Of a stretch of DNA of 64,000 nucleotides, positions 10,062 to 20,587 are shown piece by piece; position 1 is the first letter of the stretch, and each line of letters begins with the position of its first letter. A program made the position numbers and the translations under genes. The notes beneath the pieces are model-generated. The model worked only from the letters and a program-made list of their open reading frames with translations, was not told the origin of the DNA and ran no database searches. The DNA is from Mantis religiosa (taxonomy: Eukaryota; Arthropoda; Insecta; Mantodea; Mantidae), in contig CM060947.1 of NCBI GenBank assembly GCA_030765055.1, positions 97,168,936 to 97,232,935 of the forward strand. The letters run 5' to 3'.

Positions 10062-11473
10062 GGTAATATTAAAATATTTAGTTTTTTAAATGCATTTCTA
10101 CATGTGTCTCTTTTCTATATTCCTGACTCAAACGTATTGCTCTTTTTTGCAGCCTAAATAGTCTTAAAGCTACTGTTTTTTGTACTGTGCCCCATAATAC
10201 AATCCCATAGCTCAAGTGAGAGTGAATGAATGCATAGTATGTTTAATACTTTTTTATCTATAATTTGTATTGTTTTAACATATATATCTGAATTAACTTT
10301 TTTTATTACTTTTTGAATATGTCCATTCCATTTCAATCTGTTTTCTATTACTAATCTAAGAAGTTTGTTTAATTTATCTGTCGAATTTCTTTATTTCCTA
10401 TTGTTAACTTTATATTTGTCTATTTTTTGTTATTAAGACTGATTTGCATCCACTCTGTTTTGTTTGTGTTTAATATCATGCCTAAATTTTCTAAATGTCT
10501 GTACTTCTATTTGTACTTCTATTTCTGTTTTTTCTGTTACTAAAAATGTGGTGTAATCTGCATAGCCTAACCTATTCACCCTGCTTCTTTTATGATTTGA
10601 AATAAGCTGTTTATATACAGTAGGAATAAATATGGTCCTAATTTTGAGCCTTGGGGTACTCCATGTGTTACGTTTTTGAACGATGATCGAAATTTCATTA
10701 ACTTTCCATTTAAATCATGTATTATTTTTATGCACTGTTCTCTATTTTGTAGATATGAGCCAAGCCATAGTAGTGGCATGCCTCTGATTCCGTAGTTTTC
10801 CAGTTTTGACATTAGGATTTCTAGGTTAACGCAGTCAAAGGCCTTAGAAAGATCAAGGAAAATAGCAACAGCATGTTCTTTTCTAGTTAGGACGTTTATA
10901 ATAATGTCATTTCCTCTGCAAATTGCTTCTATTGTAGACTTTTGCTTTTGAAACCCAAACTGACATTCTGATAACATTTGAATTTTTTTTACAAAAGCTT
11001 TGTAACTGTGTTAGAATTAATCCTTCTATTTTAGAGAAAGTTGAGCATAAAGATATTGGTCTATAATTTTCCATTATTAATTTTGAGTTTTTTTTTCTTA
11101 TAAATTGGTCTGACCACAACTTGTTTTAATTTATTTGGAAATATTCCAGAACTGAAAGTTTGATTCGCTAAGTGAGCAAGTACCTCTGTAATTTCATATC
11201 TGCAATATTTAATCATCTCATTTGTAAATTCATCCAGTCCACTGGATCTTTTTCATTTTAATGCATTTATCTGTGAAATAACTTTACCCTCGTTAATTTC
11301 ACTAAGCACCATTAATTTATATACTTTCTTTTCATTTATTGGTACATAATGTGTTTTATTCCTAATTTTTTTTACAATATTTATATAGTGTTCATTGAAG
11401 TGGTTAGCTATTTTTATGAGATCTTGTATCACTTTGTTGTTTATTTCAATGAACATATTTCCCTGACGATACA
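9500..11473 (-). mobile_element. CR1/Jockey-type LINE ORF2 remnant
   Basis: Minus-strand order, right to left: a linker (INALK, 11253-11474); RT start NYRPISLCSTFSKIEG (10907-11119); then CQFGFQKQKSTIEA, AIFLDLSKAFDCVN and VPQGSKLGPYLFLLYIN (10576-10977). The catalytic ADD region is broken. The C-terminal part reads LKWNGHIQKVIKKVNSDIY, LSYGIVLWG, then RLQKRAIRLS near 10100-10340. An untranslated 3' end with TTTATTTCCAATTAC lies near 9510. Frameshifts and stops are present throughout. No endonuclease part is seen. Confidence 0.75.
10021..10058. repeat. (AT)n microsatellite
   Basis: About 38 nt of alternating A and T inside the LINE remnant. Confidence 0.9.
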
Positions 11474-11600
11474 TTTGAGTGCCAGATCTGAACCAGAGAT
11501 TTAGATCGGGAAGAAGTAGCAGCTCGTAGCTTCATCATCACCATCCAGGAGGGCAACAGACAACGCACAACCCCAGTCACAACACGGGACAACATCAGGC
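11474..11600. repeat. Dispersed repeat B, copy 1
   Basis: Matches 15062-15180: GAGTGCCAGATCTGAACCAG, GATTTAGATCGGGAAGAAG, then CAGACAACRCACAACCCC. Here it is followed by coding-like sequence. At the second site it follows dispersed repeat A directly. It may be the 5' leader of a retroelement or a small SINE read on the minus strand (GGTTCAGATC resembles a B box). Confidence 0.55.
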
Positions 11601-11618
11601 TAGAATAATCCCATTCCA

Positions 11619-12590
11619 ATGATCGCCGCAGACTTCGAGAACACTATCCCCTCCATCAGCACCAAAACTCCTGCTATAGGTACATGGCATCCAAAGCCGG
11701 GCACGAATAGGAGTGAAAGGAATACACCACATCGTGGAAGGAGAGAACTGAGTGTGGAGGACAGAAGAAAGAAGATGAGTGAGTACAAACTGACAACATA
11801 AGAAAAGCTATAAAGTGTAATGTGAAAGAGCTTATGTTATTAAGAAATAGAAAAATAAATACCAAAATGGAAAGCAGAAAAGATATAGGAAATAAGCGTA
11901 AAGATGTAGGGGAAGAAGTAAAAAGACAAGTTAGTGATGAGGTAGGAACAAGTAGAGAAGAAATAGGAATGAATAAAGAAAATGAGTCTAAAATGGATAA
12001 GTTAATACAGCTTATGGAGAGTTCAAACAAGAATTGGCTCAAAATACACAAAATTCAAATAATTTAAAATAGAAAATGGGTGATTTAAGACAGGATATGG
12101 ATGATGTAAAATCAGAATTAGCACAAAACAAACAAGATATGAGTAATATGAATACTACAATGAGTAATTTGGAGGCTAGATTAACACAAACTTTAGAAAA
12201 AAATTCAAATAATTTGAGACAGGAGATAAGACATGAATTTGCACAAAGTGCAAATGATTTAGAATCAAAATTGAGTAAGAGGGTAAATGATATGAAGGTT
12301 AGTATAACACAGAACTTAAAACAAGAGTTAGCAAGCAATGCAAATGATTTGAAACAATGTATAAGAGATTGTAATGCTAGTGTATCTCAGAAATTAAGCG
12401 AGAGTTTTTCTAAAGATAATATGACACAAGGATCAGAATCACCTAAGAAAGAAAGTAACGGAGATAAAGAAATATTAGCACAAAATGTAGGTGAGAATAG
12501 CGATGAAAATGATGATAAAATAGTACTACAAATAGATGAAGAATCTGAGAATAGTAAGAAAGAATATGTAGTGGAAATAAATTAGGAGAA
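11619..12590 (+). pseudogene. Coiled-coil ORF1/gag-like frames of a retroelement
   Basis: Three consecutive plus-strand open frames (11619-11801, 11822-12067, 12076-12585). The third has 169 codons and a long coiled coil with 11-residue and heptad-like repeats (DLRQDMDDVKSELAQ, NMNTTMSNLEARL, SNNLRQEIRHEFAQ), then an acidic C-terminus. There is no zinc knuckle or RT. LINE ORF1 proteins and some gag proteins look like this. A related, shorter coiled-coil stretch is at 50490-50835. It is cut at its 3' side by a PLE terminus. Confidence 0.5.
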
Positions 12591-12714
12591 GTAACTGGTG
12601 AAACAGTATCACAGACCAATAATGTAAAGGAAACTCTAAATGAAGTTAAACATAAAAATGAAACAGATGTTAACTTATCAAACAATGAGTGTAATAATAC
12701 TGATGGTTGTCAGA

Positions 12715-12844
12715 AGATGTATGTTGTAGAGTCAACCACAGAACTGACGATAGGGGAGAAGTCCCCAGAAACTAGTCTTCATAAAAAACTTGTAAGTGGA
12801 GAAAAGTATATACAAGGTTGACTCACTTGCCTAATTTTAGTAAT
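12715..12844 (+). mobile_element. PLE terminal fragment
   Basis: The hammerhead core at 12741-12780 is followed by the 55-nt sequence that forms the arms of the palindrome at 6566-6732. No protein remains. Confidence 0.65.
12741..12780 (+). ncRNA. Hammerhead ribozyme motif with canonical core
   Basis: GAA (12741-12743), core CUGACGA (12744-12750), U-A, stem II GGGGA (12753-12757) / UCCCC (12762-12766) with GAAG loop, A, GAAA (12768-12771), stem III C-UA-G closed by A-U, cleavage C (12777), UUC (12778-12780). The core agrees fully with CUGANGA...GAAA...UH. Stem I has only three clear pairs, so cleavage may be slow. Confidence 0.75.
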
Positions 12845-13275
12845 CAAATCATATCAAATCAAATTTATTCACCATAAGATTTCCAATTACAGAAATATTG
12901 GCTTCGTCAATACAATTTTATATTACAGATTAACAGTAAACACATGAACGGATAAAATTAAAATGTAATACATATTTCTAACAAAACTGATTCACTGTTC
13001 ATCATCAGGGTATTCATTTACTGAATAAAAACATCTTTGTATTAGATACTTCTTTAATTTCCTTTTAAATATTGTTAAATTTGGTAATTCTTTGAAATAT
13101 TGAGGAAGTTTGTTGTACAATTTAATACAGTTATAGTGTATACTTGTTTCATATAGGGTTCTCTTATGCCCTGTAACATGAAGATGTGATTTACCTCTAG
13201 TGTTGTGACTATGTATTTCAACGTTTGTGACAAAAATATTTAACTGTTTATGAGCGATCACCAGCACCTCATAGA
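12845..13275 (-). mobile_element. LINE 3' end with ORF2 C-terminus
   Basis: The minus-strand frame 12992-13267 (91 codons) reads EIHSHNTRGKSHLHV, IKLYNKLPQYFKELPNL, FKRKLKKYLIQRCFYSV. The HNTR...LYNKLP...FKxxLKxxL pattern is the common C-terminus of CR1/Jockey-type LINEs. The frame is uninterrupted to its stop, and about 150 nt of 3' untranslated sequence follows. It is a 5'-truncated insertion. Confidence 0.7.
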
Positions 13276-13720
13276 GATATATAGATGGAACTATTAAGGT
13301 CTACAACTTGTGGTACTGGAAAGATTCATCATTATTTATACATCAGTATTTTGATGTGAATTGTAATGCGTATGTACAAAAGATGTTCTCACCAACACAC
13401 ATAAATGATTAAGGTCACATTGGACACATATCATACACCACACGAAATAAGTTTGCTAAATTTCGGACAAAGAAAAAATCACATCACAAACCTAACCTTA
13501 AAACAGCATCATGGTAATGTTACACACACAAAATGACGACAAATTTATGAAAATCTGGATGCTTGCAACACTCAGGCTTACAGAGTAAAATTTAACACAC
13601 TAATGGTTTGAAAGTCACAAGCATGAAACAGAATTGTAGCAAACCTTACCATTAACACAGGACAACTTGAAAAATTAATCATTTGGGCGAATCACCCAAC
13701 GTAAAACACAAAATAGAGAT
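13275..13720. other. No gene recognised
   Basis: Mixed AT-rich sequence without a frame longer than chance. Confidence 0.3.
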
Positions 13721-13724
13721 TCAA

Positions 13725-13996
13725 CTGTATTGGAACACCACAGTGAAGCGAAAAATTATTAAATTTTAGATGAGTCGCATTTTTTACACATCTGCTTCAC
13801 TTTCGTACCTATTTTGAGGACATGTTTCGCAAATCTTCGGTTTTAGATGAGTCGCATTTTTTACACATCTGCTTCACTTTCGTACCTATTTTGAGGACAT
13901 GTTTCGCAAATCTTCGATATAGAAGATTTGCGAAACATGTCCTCAAAATAGGTACGAAAGTGAAGCAGATGTGTAAAAAATGCGACTCATCTAAAA
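13725..13996. repeat. PLE terminal repeats: tandem pair plus inverted third copy
   Basis: A 76-nt unit lies twice head-to-tail on the minus strand (13764-13839, 13841-13916) and a third time inverted (13922-13996). By eye the copies are identical. Units 2 and 3 form a 75-bp palindrome with a 5-nt centre. The unit contains the 3' half of the hammerhead (GCGAAACATGTCCTC) and the tail of the PLE at 20588-21920. Next to it, 13725-13760 carries the element's extreme end (minus strand CCAATACAGTT). Confidence 0.9.
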
Positions 13997-13999
13997 TTT

Positions 14000-14448
14000 A
14001 ACAAAATAGAGAGTTCTTTTGTATATAAATTGTATATAAATTGTATATATATATATATTAAAATTGGTTAAATTTGGTTTAAAAAATGTTTAATTATATA
14101 TTCATTTACAAAGTGTTATGTCAGTAAAAAAAATATTCTTTATATTGTTGTATTATTTGTTGTTCATTGTGATTAACTTATAATTGGTAATTATAATGAT
14201 ACTTTAATTCAAATTTGGGATGGGACACACCCCCATATGAAATCAGAGAAATATGTTTTAAAAAAATTTTATAGTAGGGTAAAATAAGTTATTCAATATT
14301 TATTTATTGTTATATTTTATGTATGTTATATTTATGCTGTTGATCACTGTTGTGAAAGATTGTGTTGGGGCGTTCTTCAAAATATATGGAGACACATTGT
14401 TGAAGTATTTAAATTAAATTTTTTCCATATATTTCAAAGAGGGGCATT
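14000..14448. other. AT-rich spacer
   Basis: A short (TA)n at about 14045-14060 and no recognised gene. Confidence 0.3.
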
Positions 14449-15040
14449 TGTAACGGATGTTTTGGTTTAGGCCCCAAGCGTTGAAAAATGTTTAAATATG
14501 TGGTTTAAAAGCTTATATGGACATGTTAAAACAAATAAGAAAGGAAATTGTTTAAATTCAGTGGGTCATGAGATGACGCAACATGTAAGTGATATGAAGT
14601 GAATGTTTTATGATTGGTAGTTTTAAAAATGAGATGATGTAATGCGTGACATGGACCACTAAAAATTAAGTTTGATTGGTAGTGATGGCAACGAGAATGA
14701 ACAATCAATAATTTTGGTAAAACAGTGAGGAAAGAAAGCATATTTTGATGGAAGAGCATTATGACGAACAGACGTAAATTCAGTGCTGCAAAAGAGAAAA
14801 AGAGTTGTAAAAGAGTTATCTGTTTCCTATTAATTGTAATCAAGGTATACAATACTATTGTCAAGTTTTATAAGAAAAATTGTATAAATAATACAAATTA
14901 AATTGAACATCTTGAATCTTTTAAAGTAAAAAGAACTTATTGGTTTCAGTTTATTTAGAAAATATATCCTTCATTCGCAACCACATCTGAAAATTAAGAG
15001 TTCTCATTGCTCAGACTGAAGCATATCCTGAATTTTTTTA
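14449..15040 (+). repeat. Dispersed repeat A, possible solo LTR (copy 2)
   Basis: Starts TGTAACGGATG and aligns with 8920-9490 with scattered substitutions and small indels (for example GTATAAATAATACAAATT against GTATAAAAATACAAATT). Its 3' side runs within about 25 nt into dispersed repeat B, which may be its internal leader. Confidence 0.6.
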
Positions 15041-15061
15041 TATATATACATACATCAATAC

Positions 15062-15180
15062 ATCTGAGTGCCAGATCTGAACCAGAGATTTAGATCGGGA
15101 AGAAGTAGCAACTCGTGGCTTCATCCTCACCATCCAGAGGGGCAGCAGACAACCCACAACCCCAGCTACAACGTGGGGCT
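15062..15180. repeat. Dispersed repeat B, copy 2
   Basis: Aligns with 11474-11600. It follows repeat A almost directly, a spacing that would suit an LTR followed by a leader. Confidence 0.5.
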
Positions 15181-15316
15181 TCTAAAACATTGTCTTCAAA
15201 CATCGCATTTGTAACAATAAATTTTCTGCTACACAGGTTAAGCCTTACCAGGACAGGTACATAGAGTTTTTTCAAAATGCAAGTCACTAAAGCATTTTCT
15301 TTGATTTTTAAAACCT

Positions 15317-16337
15317 AGTATAGATATGTTGATGATATTTTTGTTGTTGTTCCTGATAAATACATTAATGATGCTTTAAAATTACTAAATTTACAAGATA
15401 AAGCTATAAAATTTACATTAGAAACTGAAATTAATGGATTTCTTCCTTTTCTAGATTTGAAGATAATAAGAAATAATAATAAATTAGATTTTGGTATTCA
15501 TAGGAAGTCTACTCATATTGATAATTACATAAAAAATAAATTTTAACCCTTTTCCACATAAATTTACTGTTTGTAACTGTCTGATTTATAGATTAATAAA
15601 TATACCCATGAATAAAGAAGAATTTAATAAAGAATATAAACATATTATTAATACTGCTTTAATTAATGGTTTTAATAAAGACTTTATACAAAAGAAGATT
15701 GAAAAATTTAAATATCAAAAAACTGTTAATGCTATTTCTACCCTTAAAAAAATAAAAGACGATTATAATTTTAAAAAATTTACTTACCATCCTTGGGTTA
15801 ATAAACATTTTCAAGAAATGTTTAAAGAAGTTGGTATAACTTTAGTTCCTCAAAATAAATATAGTATTAAAAATTTATTGCATTTCTCTAAAAAAATAAA
15901 ATTCCTATTAATATAAAATCTGGTATTTATCAATTTAATTGTTTATATTGTGATCAAGTTTATATTGGAAAGTCAGATTGGAAACCAGAACGAAAGAAAA
16001 TTTTCATAACATTAAGTATAAACAAACTGATAAATCGGCCATAGCAGATCATTTTTGGTCATTTAACCATGAAATAAATCCTGAAGTTAAATTATTAAAA
16101 CAATTAAATGGTCCGATAGATTTAATGGTTTGGGAAAAGATATCTATTTTAAAAAATGAACATTGTGTAATGAATTTTGAAATACCAGCAGTTGATTCTA
16201 TTTTTAGGTTTGTTTCGTTTTCAGAGTTTGGTAATACTAAAAAAAAAACATAATAACATGGTAACGGGAATCCTTGAATATGAAGTTTATTGATGGACTG
16301 ATGATGCAAGCAATCTGTTTGTGAAATTGATCTCCAT
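15317..16337 (+). mobile_element. Penelope-like element, 5'-truncated, with terminal ribozyme
   Basis: Plus strand: RT catalytic box RYVDDIFVVVPDKYIND; KFTLETEINGFLPFLDLKII; GIHRKSTHIDNYIK; then the linker frame 15608-15916 (KKFTYHPWVNKHFQEMFKE); then the GIY-YIG region (SGIYQFNCLYCDQVYIGKS), with a frame break, and frame 15978-16253 (METRTKENFHNIKYKQ, DHFWSFNHEINPEV). The N-terminal RT motifs are missing. About 40 nt after the last stop comes the hammerhead at 16293-16337. Decay is light: only a few frame breaks. Confidence 0.85.
16293..16337 (+). ncRNA. Hammerhead ribozyme, best copy in the window
   Basis: Stem I AUGGA (16293-16297) pairs with UCCAU (16333-16337). The core CUGAUGA (16298-16304) is exact. 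One extra U (16305) precedes stem II GCAAGC (16306-16311) / GUUUGU (16317-16322) with an AAUCU loop. GAAA is at 16323-16326, with its last A pairing U16331. A second stem III pair U-A encloses loop UG. The cleavage-site C is 16332. All conserved catalytic bases are present. It sits 40 nt after a PLE ORF, the position known for PLE hammerheads. Confidence 0.85.
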
Positions 16338-16339
16338 TA

Positions 16340-16705
16340 GAAAGAAGAATTAACACGATTTTCTTAAGATAAGTAAAGTCTTTTGTTACAAATATTTATA
16401 TTTGTGTAATATTTATTGCTTCACTGTAGCTAGCTTCATTTTCTAAGTAATCAGGTACATGCGTTATACACCTTGGGCTGTCCTCAGCCAACCAACACTT
16501 ACTTGGCTCAGCTGGCTACAGTTTTGCTGTTAAGAAAGAACAGCTGAAGGTTCTCTGTCATGGACAACAAAATGTGGGAAGCTGGTCATTTTAAACCTCA
16601 AATGCTCTAAGGCATTGTATTTCTCATAATAACTGTCTTTGTAAATATACAATCTTCAGACAGCTTTATTGACAATGACATTATTATTTTTAAAAAGATA
16701 AGTTT
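16340..16705. other. No gene recognised
   Basis: AT-rich flank between the PLE and the exon-like segment at 16712. Confidence 0.3.
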
Positions 16706-16711
16706 ACAAAC

Positions 16712-16785
16712 CTTCCATTAGGATGTTTATGCACCACCCAGAGTCTAGATGGCAATATTACATTTTGTACTTCATCTTTCAAAAT
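16712..16785 (-). CDS. Exon-like segment of an unidentified minus-strand gene
   Basis: On the minus strand a long pyrimidine tract ends in TTTTTTTTTTACAG, followed by 74 open nucleotides reading ILKDEVQNVILPSRLWVVHK and HPNG, then AAG|GTTTGT as a splice donor. The peptide has the look of a conserved protein segment and does not resemble any mobile element here. I do not recognise the protein. It could pair with the exon-like segment at 23287-23379 on the same strand. Confidence 0.45.
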
Positions 16786-16799
16786 CTGTAAAAAAAAAA

Positions 16800-18340
16800 G
16801 AGAGAAAAGAAAAAAGCTTCAAGTAATACTTCTTCAGATTTATTACATGAATACTAGGTTAACATGTAATATTAAAACACAAGACTGACAAACTTAAAAA
16901 CCACTTCAAGATATATTCCGTAACTGTTTTACTAATATTTTTCAAATCATGAATTTGCAGTACATTTACTGAAAATCTCTACATTAGTAACAGTTGTAAA
17001 CCACAAAAAGGTGTTACTCTGAGGAATAAGACAACAAACTGAAATGATTAAACAGTGTTGCAGATCAAATATTAATTAGACATTCTCTTTAGTAGTTTAG
17101 ACAGAAATCAATTTATGGCTTTGAACGGTAATACCATATATATGTAGAGCAGGGGTAGCAAGGAAGGCACTATAAGTGAGAATTTAACCTCCCTCTGGTA
17201 CCCACTACTTTCAACAAACAGGTAAACTGGTTGATTGTGTTTATAGCAGCGTGGAGTCTTATGAGTGCATTGATGGTTTACGTATGGCAATGCACAGTTT
17301 TGATGTCTTACTAATATTGGATACATTACGAGCTCCACTTTAAGGAGGCACTTGAATACAGCTCATGCTGGAGACTATAAACCTTCAAAGATGGTTTCGA
17401 TTTGTACAAACATTTCCCAAGCTTCACCTTTTTGCAAACAAATTACTGCCCATGCTTGGTACTACTTATCGATATGTACAGCTGTAGGTACAGCATATTG
17501 ACACTCAACAGGAGCCTCAATATATTCTACCTTCAACTAGTTAGCTGCTGGACATTGAAACACTTATATTTAAAATGAAAACAGCAGGCATACCAATCAT
17601 GTAAATTAAGGGAGTATAATTACGAATGTCACTATTTAACAATATACAATGTTGACAATTCAATGCACTTCTTAGTAAGACTATGACAATTATTTTTAAG
17701 AATATGGTATAGAAATTATTTAATGTCTTTAGCAGCATAAGGGAAATATTTATCACTGTGTAACAACTATAGTATACCAAAACAAAGGTATTAAAACATG
17801 TTAATTCTATAGAATTGCTTTTGTCAGCTTAAGGTTTGTCTAAGGCCAGGAATGCCAGCAGTTCCTCTCACAATGCCAATATCAGCCATTTAACATTGTC
17901 GCATCATCCTTCACTCATATTCTCTAGTGTCATATACCCTCGTATGTGCTTTTCTAGAAAAACTTTGCATTCAAAAGTATGCATTTGATTACATCAAAAA
18001 CCTGAATGAACAACACTGTGGCACATGTCACCTGTTTATTTACTTGTCAGATAGAAGAAAAAAGAAAGGGGTGGTAAAACATTTCACACTTTGGGTACTT
18101 ATCTTGCAAGCCCTGATCTAGAGTCTATCCTCTTTATGGTCATATACAACTTACGTCTATTGCAAGCAATAGAATGATAGACCAAAAATACACATATCCA
18201 GCAAGCAGTGCACAATCATAGCATTCATCCCTCTACACAAGTAAATGTGCATACACACACCCACGCATGCATGCATGTATGAATGCACGTGCACACATGC
18301 ACACACAAACCAAACACACTACCTTCTTAACAGGACATGG
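16800..18340. other. Intergenic or intronic sequence, unassigned
   Basis: A minus-strand open frame at 17108-17338 (with paired Cys and His: RHQNCALPYVNHQCTHK) is the longest here, but its neighbours are not open and I recognise no family. CA/TGCA-rich simple sequence lies at about 18240-18310. Confidence 0.3.
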
Positions 18341-18344
18341 AAGC

Positions 18345-18452
18345 CTATTACCAGAGAGTGTGAGTGTGCGGTGTTTTAGGGCCCGTCGACAACAAGGTCA
18401 TTTGGGCCCGAAGTCAACACTAAAACCTAAAAGCTACCTATTACCAGAGATT
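18345..18452 (-). repeat. Short retroposed tail with 14-bp target-site duplication
   Basis: The segment between two copies of CCTATTACCAGAGA holds about 80 nt whose minus strand ends CGACGGGCCCTAAAACACC. Forty-one nucleotides (18370-18410) match 39314-39354 exactly in reverse complement. Both copies share their 3' end but differ in 5' extent, as expected for 5'-truncated retroposition without a poly-A tail. Confidence 0.75.
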
Positions 18453-18464
18453 CCACATAATTGA

Positions 18465-18690
18465 TGACGCTACATGCATCTGCAGCAGAGGAGGTCAAAT
18501 GACAGATCACATCCTCTATCATTACATCACAAGGAAGGACCAAAAGGAAACCCTAAGGATGCAAATAACCAAGAAAAGAGGGAAGTGGCCAGTATATAAA
18601 CCAGTACTTGTGGAATAGTACCCAGAAGACTTCAGTGACTACGTCAACACAATCAATCTAGAAAGTGCAGAATAACTAAAACAGAAACGT
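18465..18690 (+). mobile_element. LINE ORF2 C-terminal fragment
   Basis: The plus strand reads CICSRGGQMTDHILYHY, then MQITKKRGKWPVYKPVLVE, then a short stop and YPEDFSDYVNTINLE. The CxC...DHI(L/V)xxC-like pattern and the following basic block are typical of the C-terminus of an insect LINE family. No RT part is attached. Confidence 0.5.
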
Positions 18691-18699
18691 AAATGAGTC

Positions 18700-20580
18700 A
18701 ACTTTAAAAGACTACAGTGATTGTGTGAACACAATCAATCTGAAAAATACATAATAATTTTAAGACCTTATTAATATGAACAATCATTCCAAAAAATGTA
18801 TAGTTGAACTGTTAGATTTAGTAAATGAATCACATATCGAAAAATTCAGAGTAACTTGGTAGTTAAGGAATACAAATGGTATGCAAGGCAAACCTGAACA
18901 TGTAATATTACTAATGTAATGGAACATGTGGATGAATAAAAGAAAAAAAAAAAAAACACACACACACATGGAATCTTTCGTTTTGAAACTTTGAAGCCCA
19001 AAACAAGCTGCAAAAAAAGCATATGTATGTAAGAGAGAGACAATGGAAACAGCATACCTGAAAAACAAAGATAAAAACAAAATTTGGTACTTAAGTTCAG
19101 CATCTTCTAAGAAACATCTCCCTCCAGTACAAATGACCTTTCATGTGGAAAATATCTCATTATATTTTATTTCCACTATGATGCAATTTATTAAAATAAC
19201 ATGTTTAACATAATTATATGCATCACCAATAAAGGATACATCTTGAATTTTCTTAATAGTCTATAAAGTTCTCTCTTCATTTGGAACAGATTTTGTGTAA
19301 ATTTAAGTGGCATATTACTAATAAGAGATACATAAATTACTTTATGAAAATATTACACCTTGTTAAAATGAATTAATTTTTTTTTTACTTTTTTGTATCA
19401 TTAATCCGTTCTGAGATATACTCTTTGCTACTGGATAACACTTTCCATTAACTTTTATTGAAGTACGTCACCATTCTGTTAATTCTTGCCAATGATGCAA
19501 ACAGAATTGCTTTTAAAGATTTGACTATTGCTGTAGCCTGTCTCTCTACAACAAGTAATGAAATCATTTCTGCAAAGATTTACCATAACTGGTATGCAAC
19601 AGATACAAAAAGAAGGTTTTGTAAGAGTAGTTTGTAGAAAGGTTATAAGATCAAGTATTAATGGGTAGAGAAAGTCATTGAATATACCACATTATGTTCC
19701 TTTCTTATTTATTTTTTCAATTCTAAAGTTATTTACATAAATGTGTTAAACCTTATGGATCTGCTCTTTGATGAGTAAAGTGTTTCATTAGCTGGAAACA
19801 TCCACATTAGGCCATTAAAAACTGGATGAAATGATCATTACTAAGGGATTTGTTTTTTTTTAGATTTAGATTTATGTGTACAGTTTCAGTTACAGTATCA
19901 CTACAATAACTTTAACATCGTACATGCACTTATCCCTAATCCACTTTTTTCTTAACTTATATAAGAATTCTCCTATCCATCTACTTTTCTTTTCACCCAT
20001 CCCCTTTAACATGCATAACACCACCACCTCTTTGCTCACACTGTCACATTTCTTATCCCATATTTTTCCTCCTCCAATTTGTTAACTCCTTCCATTCTAG
20101 CAGCTAATGAATCTCCACAAAATTCACATATCCCTACCTTGTTACTTCACAACACTTTTAGATATATTATTCCTACTCTCATCCTTCCTATGCCTTCTCT
20201 TCCAATTGTTTTTTTAAGTAGATACTTAATTTGAAAATAGCCTTAGAAGCAATACTCCCAAAAGTAGTTGACTCATTTCAGAATCCTAGCCAAATGATTT
20301 TACTTTTATCTTGTAAATAAAAAGCAATATCACTAACAATTTACACCCAAAGCATCATTAAACAATGTTTGGATTCAAGAGGCTGAGTTAAATATTTTTC
20401 CGGAACTCTAGCAAACTATGAGGGTTTAATTTGTTAAGACTTTTTAAAATTTCTAGTGAGAAAAAAGGTTATGTTAATAGCTGAACAACACAATTTTTTT
20501 AGGAAATATGAATAACATTAATAACACAGTTTCATTTTAATTTATTTTGATAGCTTTAAAGCTACGAAAATTTCCATAAA
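18700..20580. other. No gene recognised
   Basis: AT-rich sequence with CA repeats near 18955 and pyrimidine-rich sequence at 19880-20220. Open frames are short and low in complexity. Confidence 0.3.
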
Positions 20581-20587
20581 TAATCAG

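Noticed and set aside
13764..13996. CRISPR-like array of direct repeats
   Set aside because: Only two direct units, with no spacers and one inverted copy; the genome is eukaryotic. The units are PLE termini.
8920..15040. Repeats at 8920 and 14449 as the two LTRs of one intact element
   Set aside because: The DNA between them consists of unrelated LINE and PLE pieces in mixed orientation, with no pol gene of an LTR element.
19876..20085. 69-codon plus-strand frame rich in Leu, Ser and Phe
   Set aside because: Pyrimidine-rich low-complexity sequence; no signal peptide context or homologue pattern.
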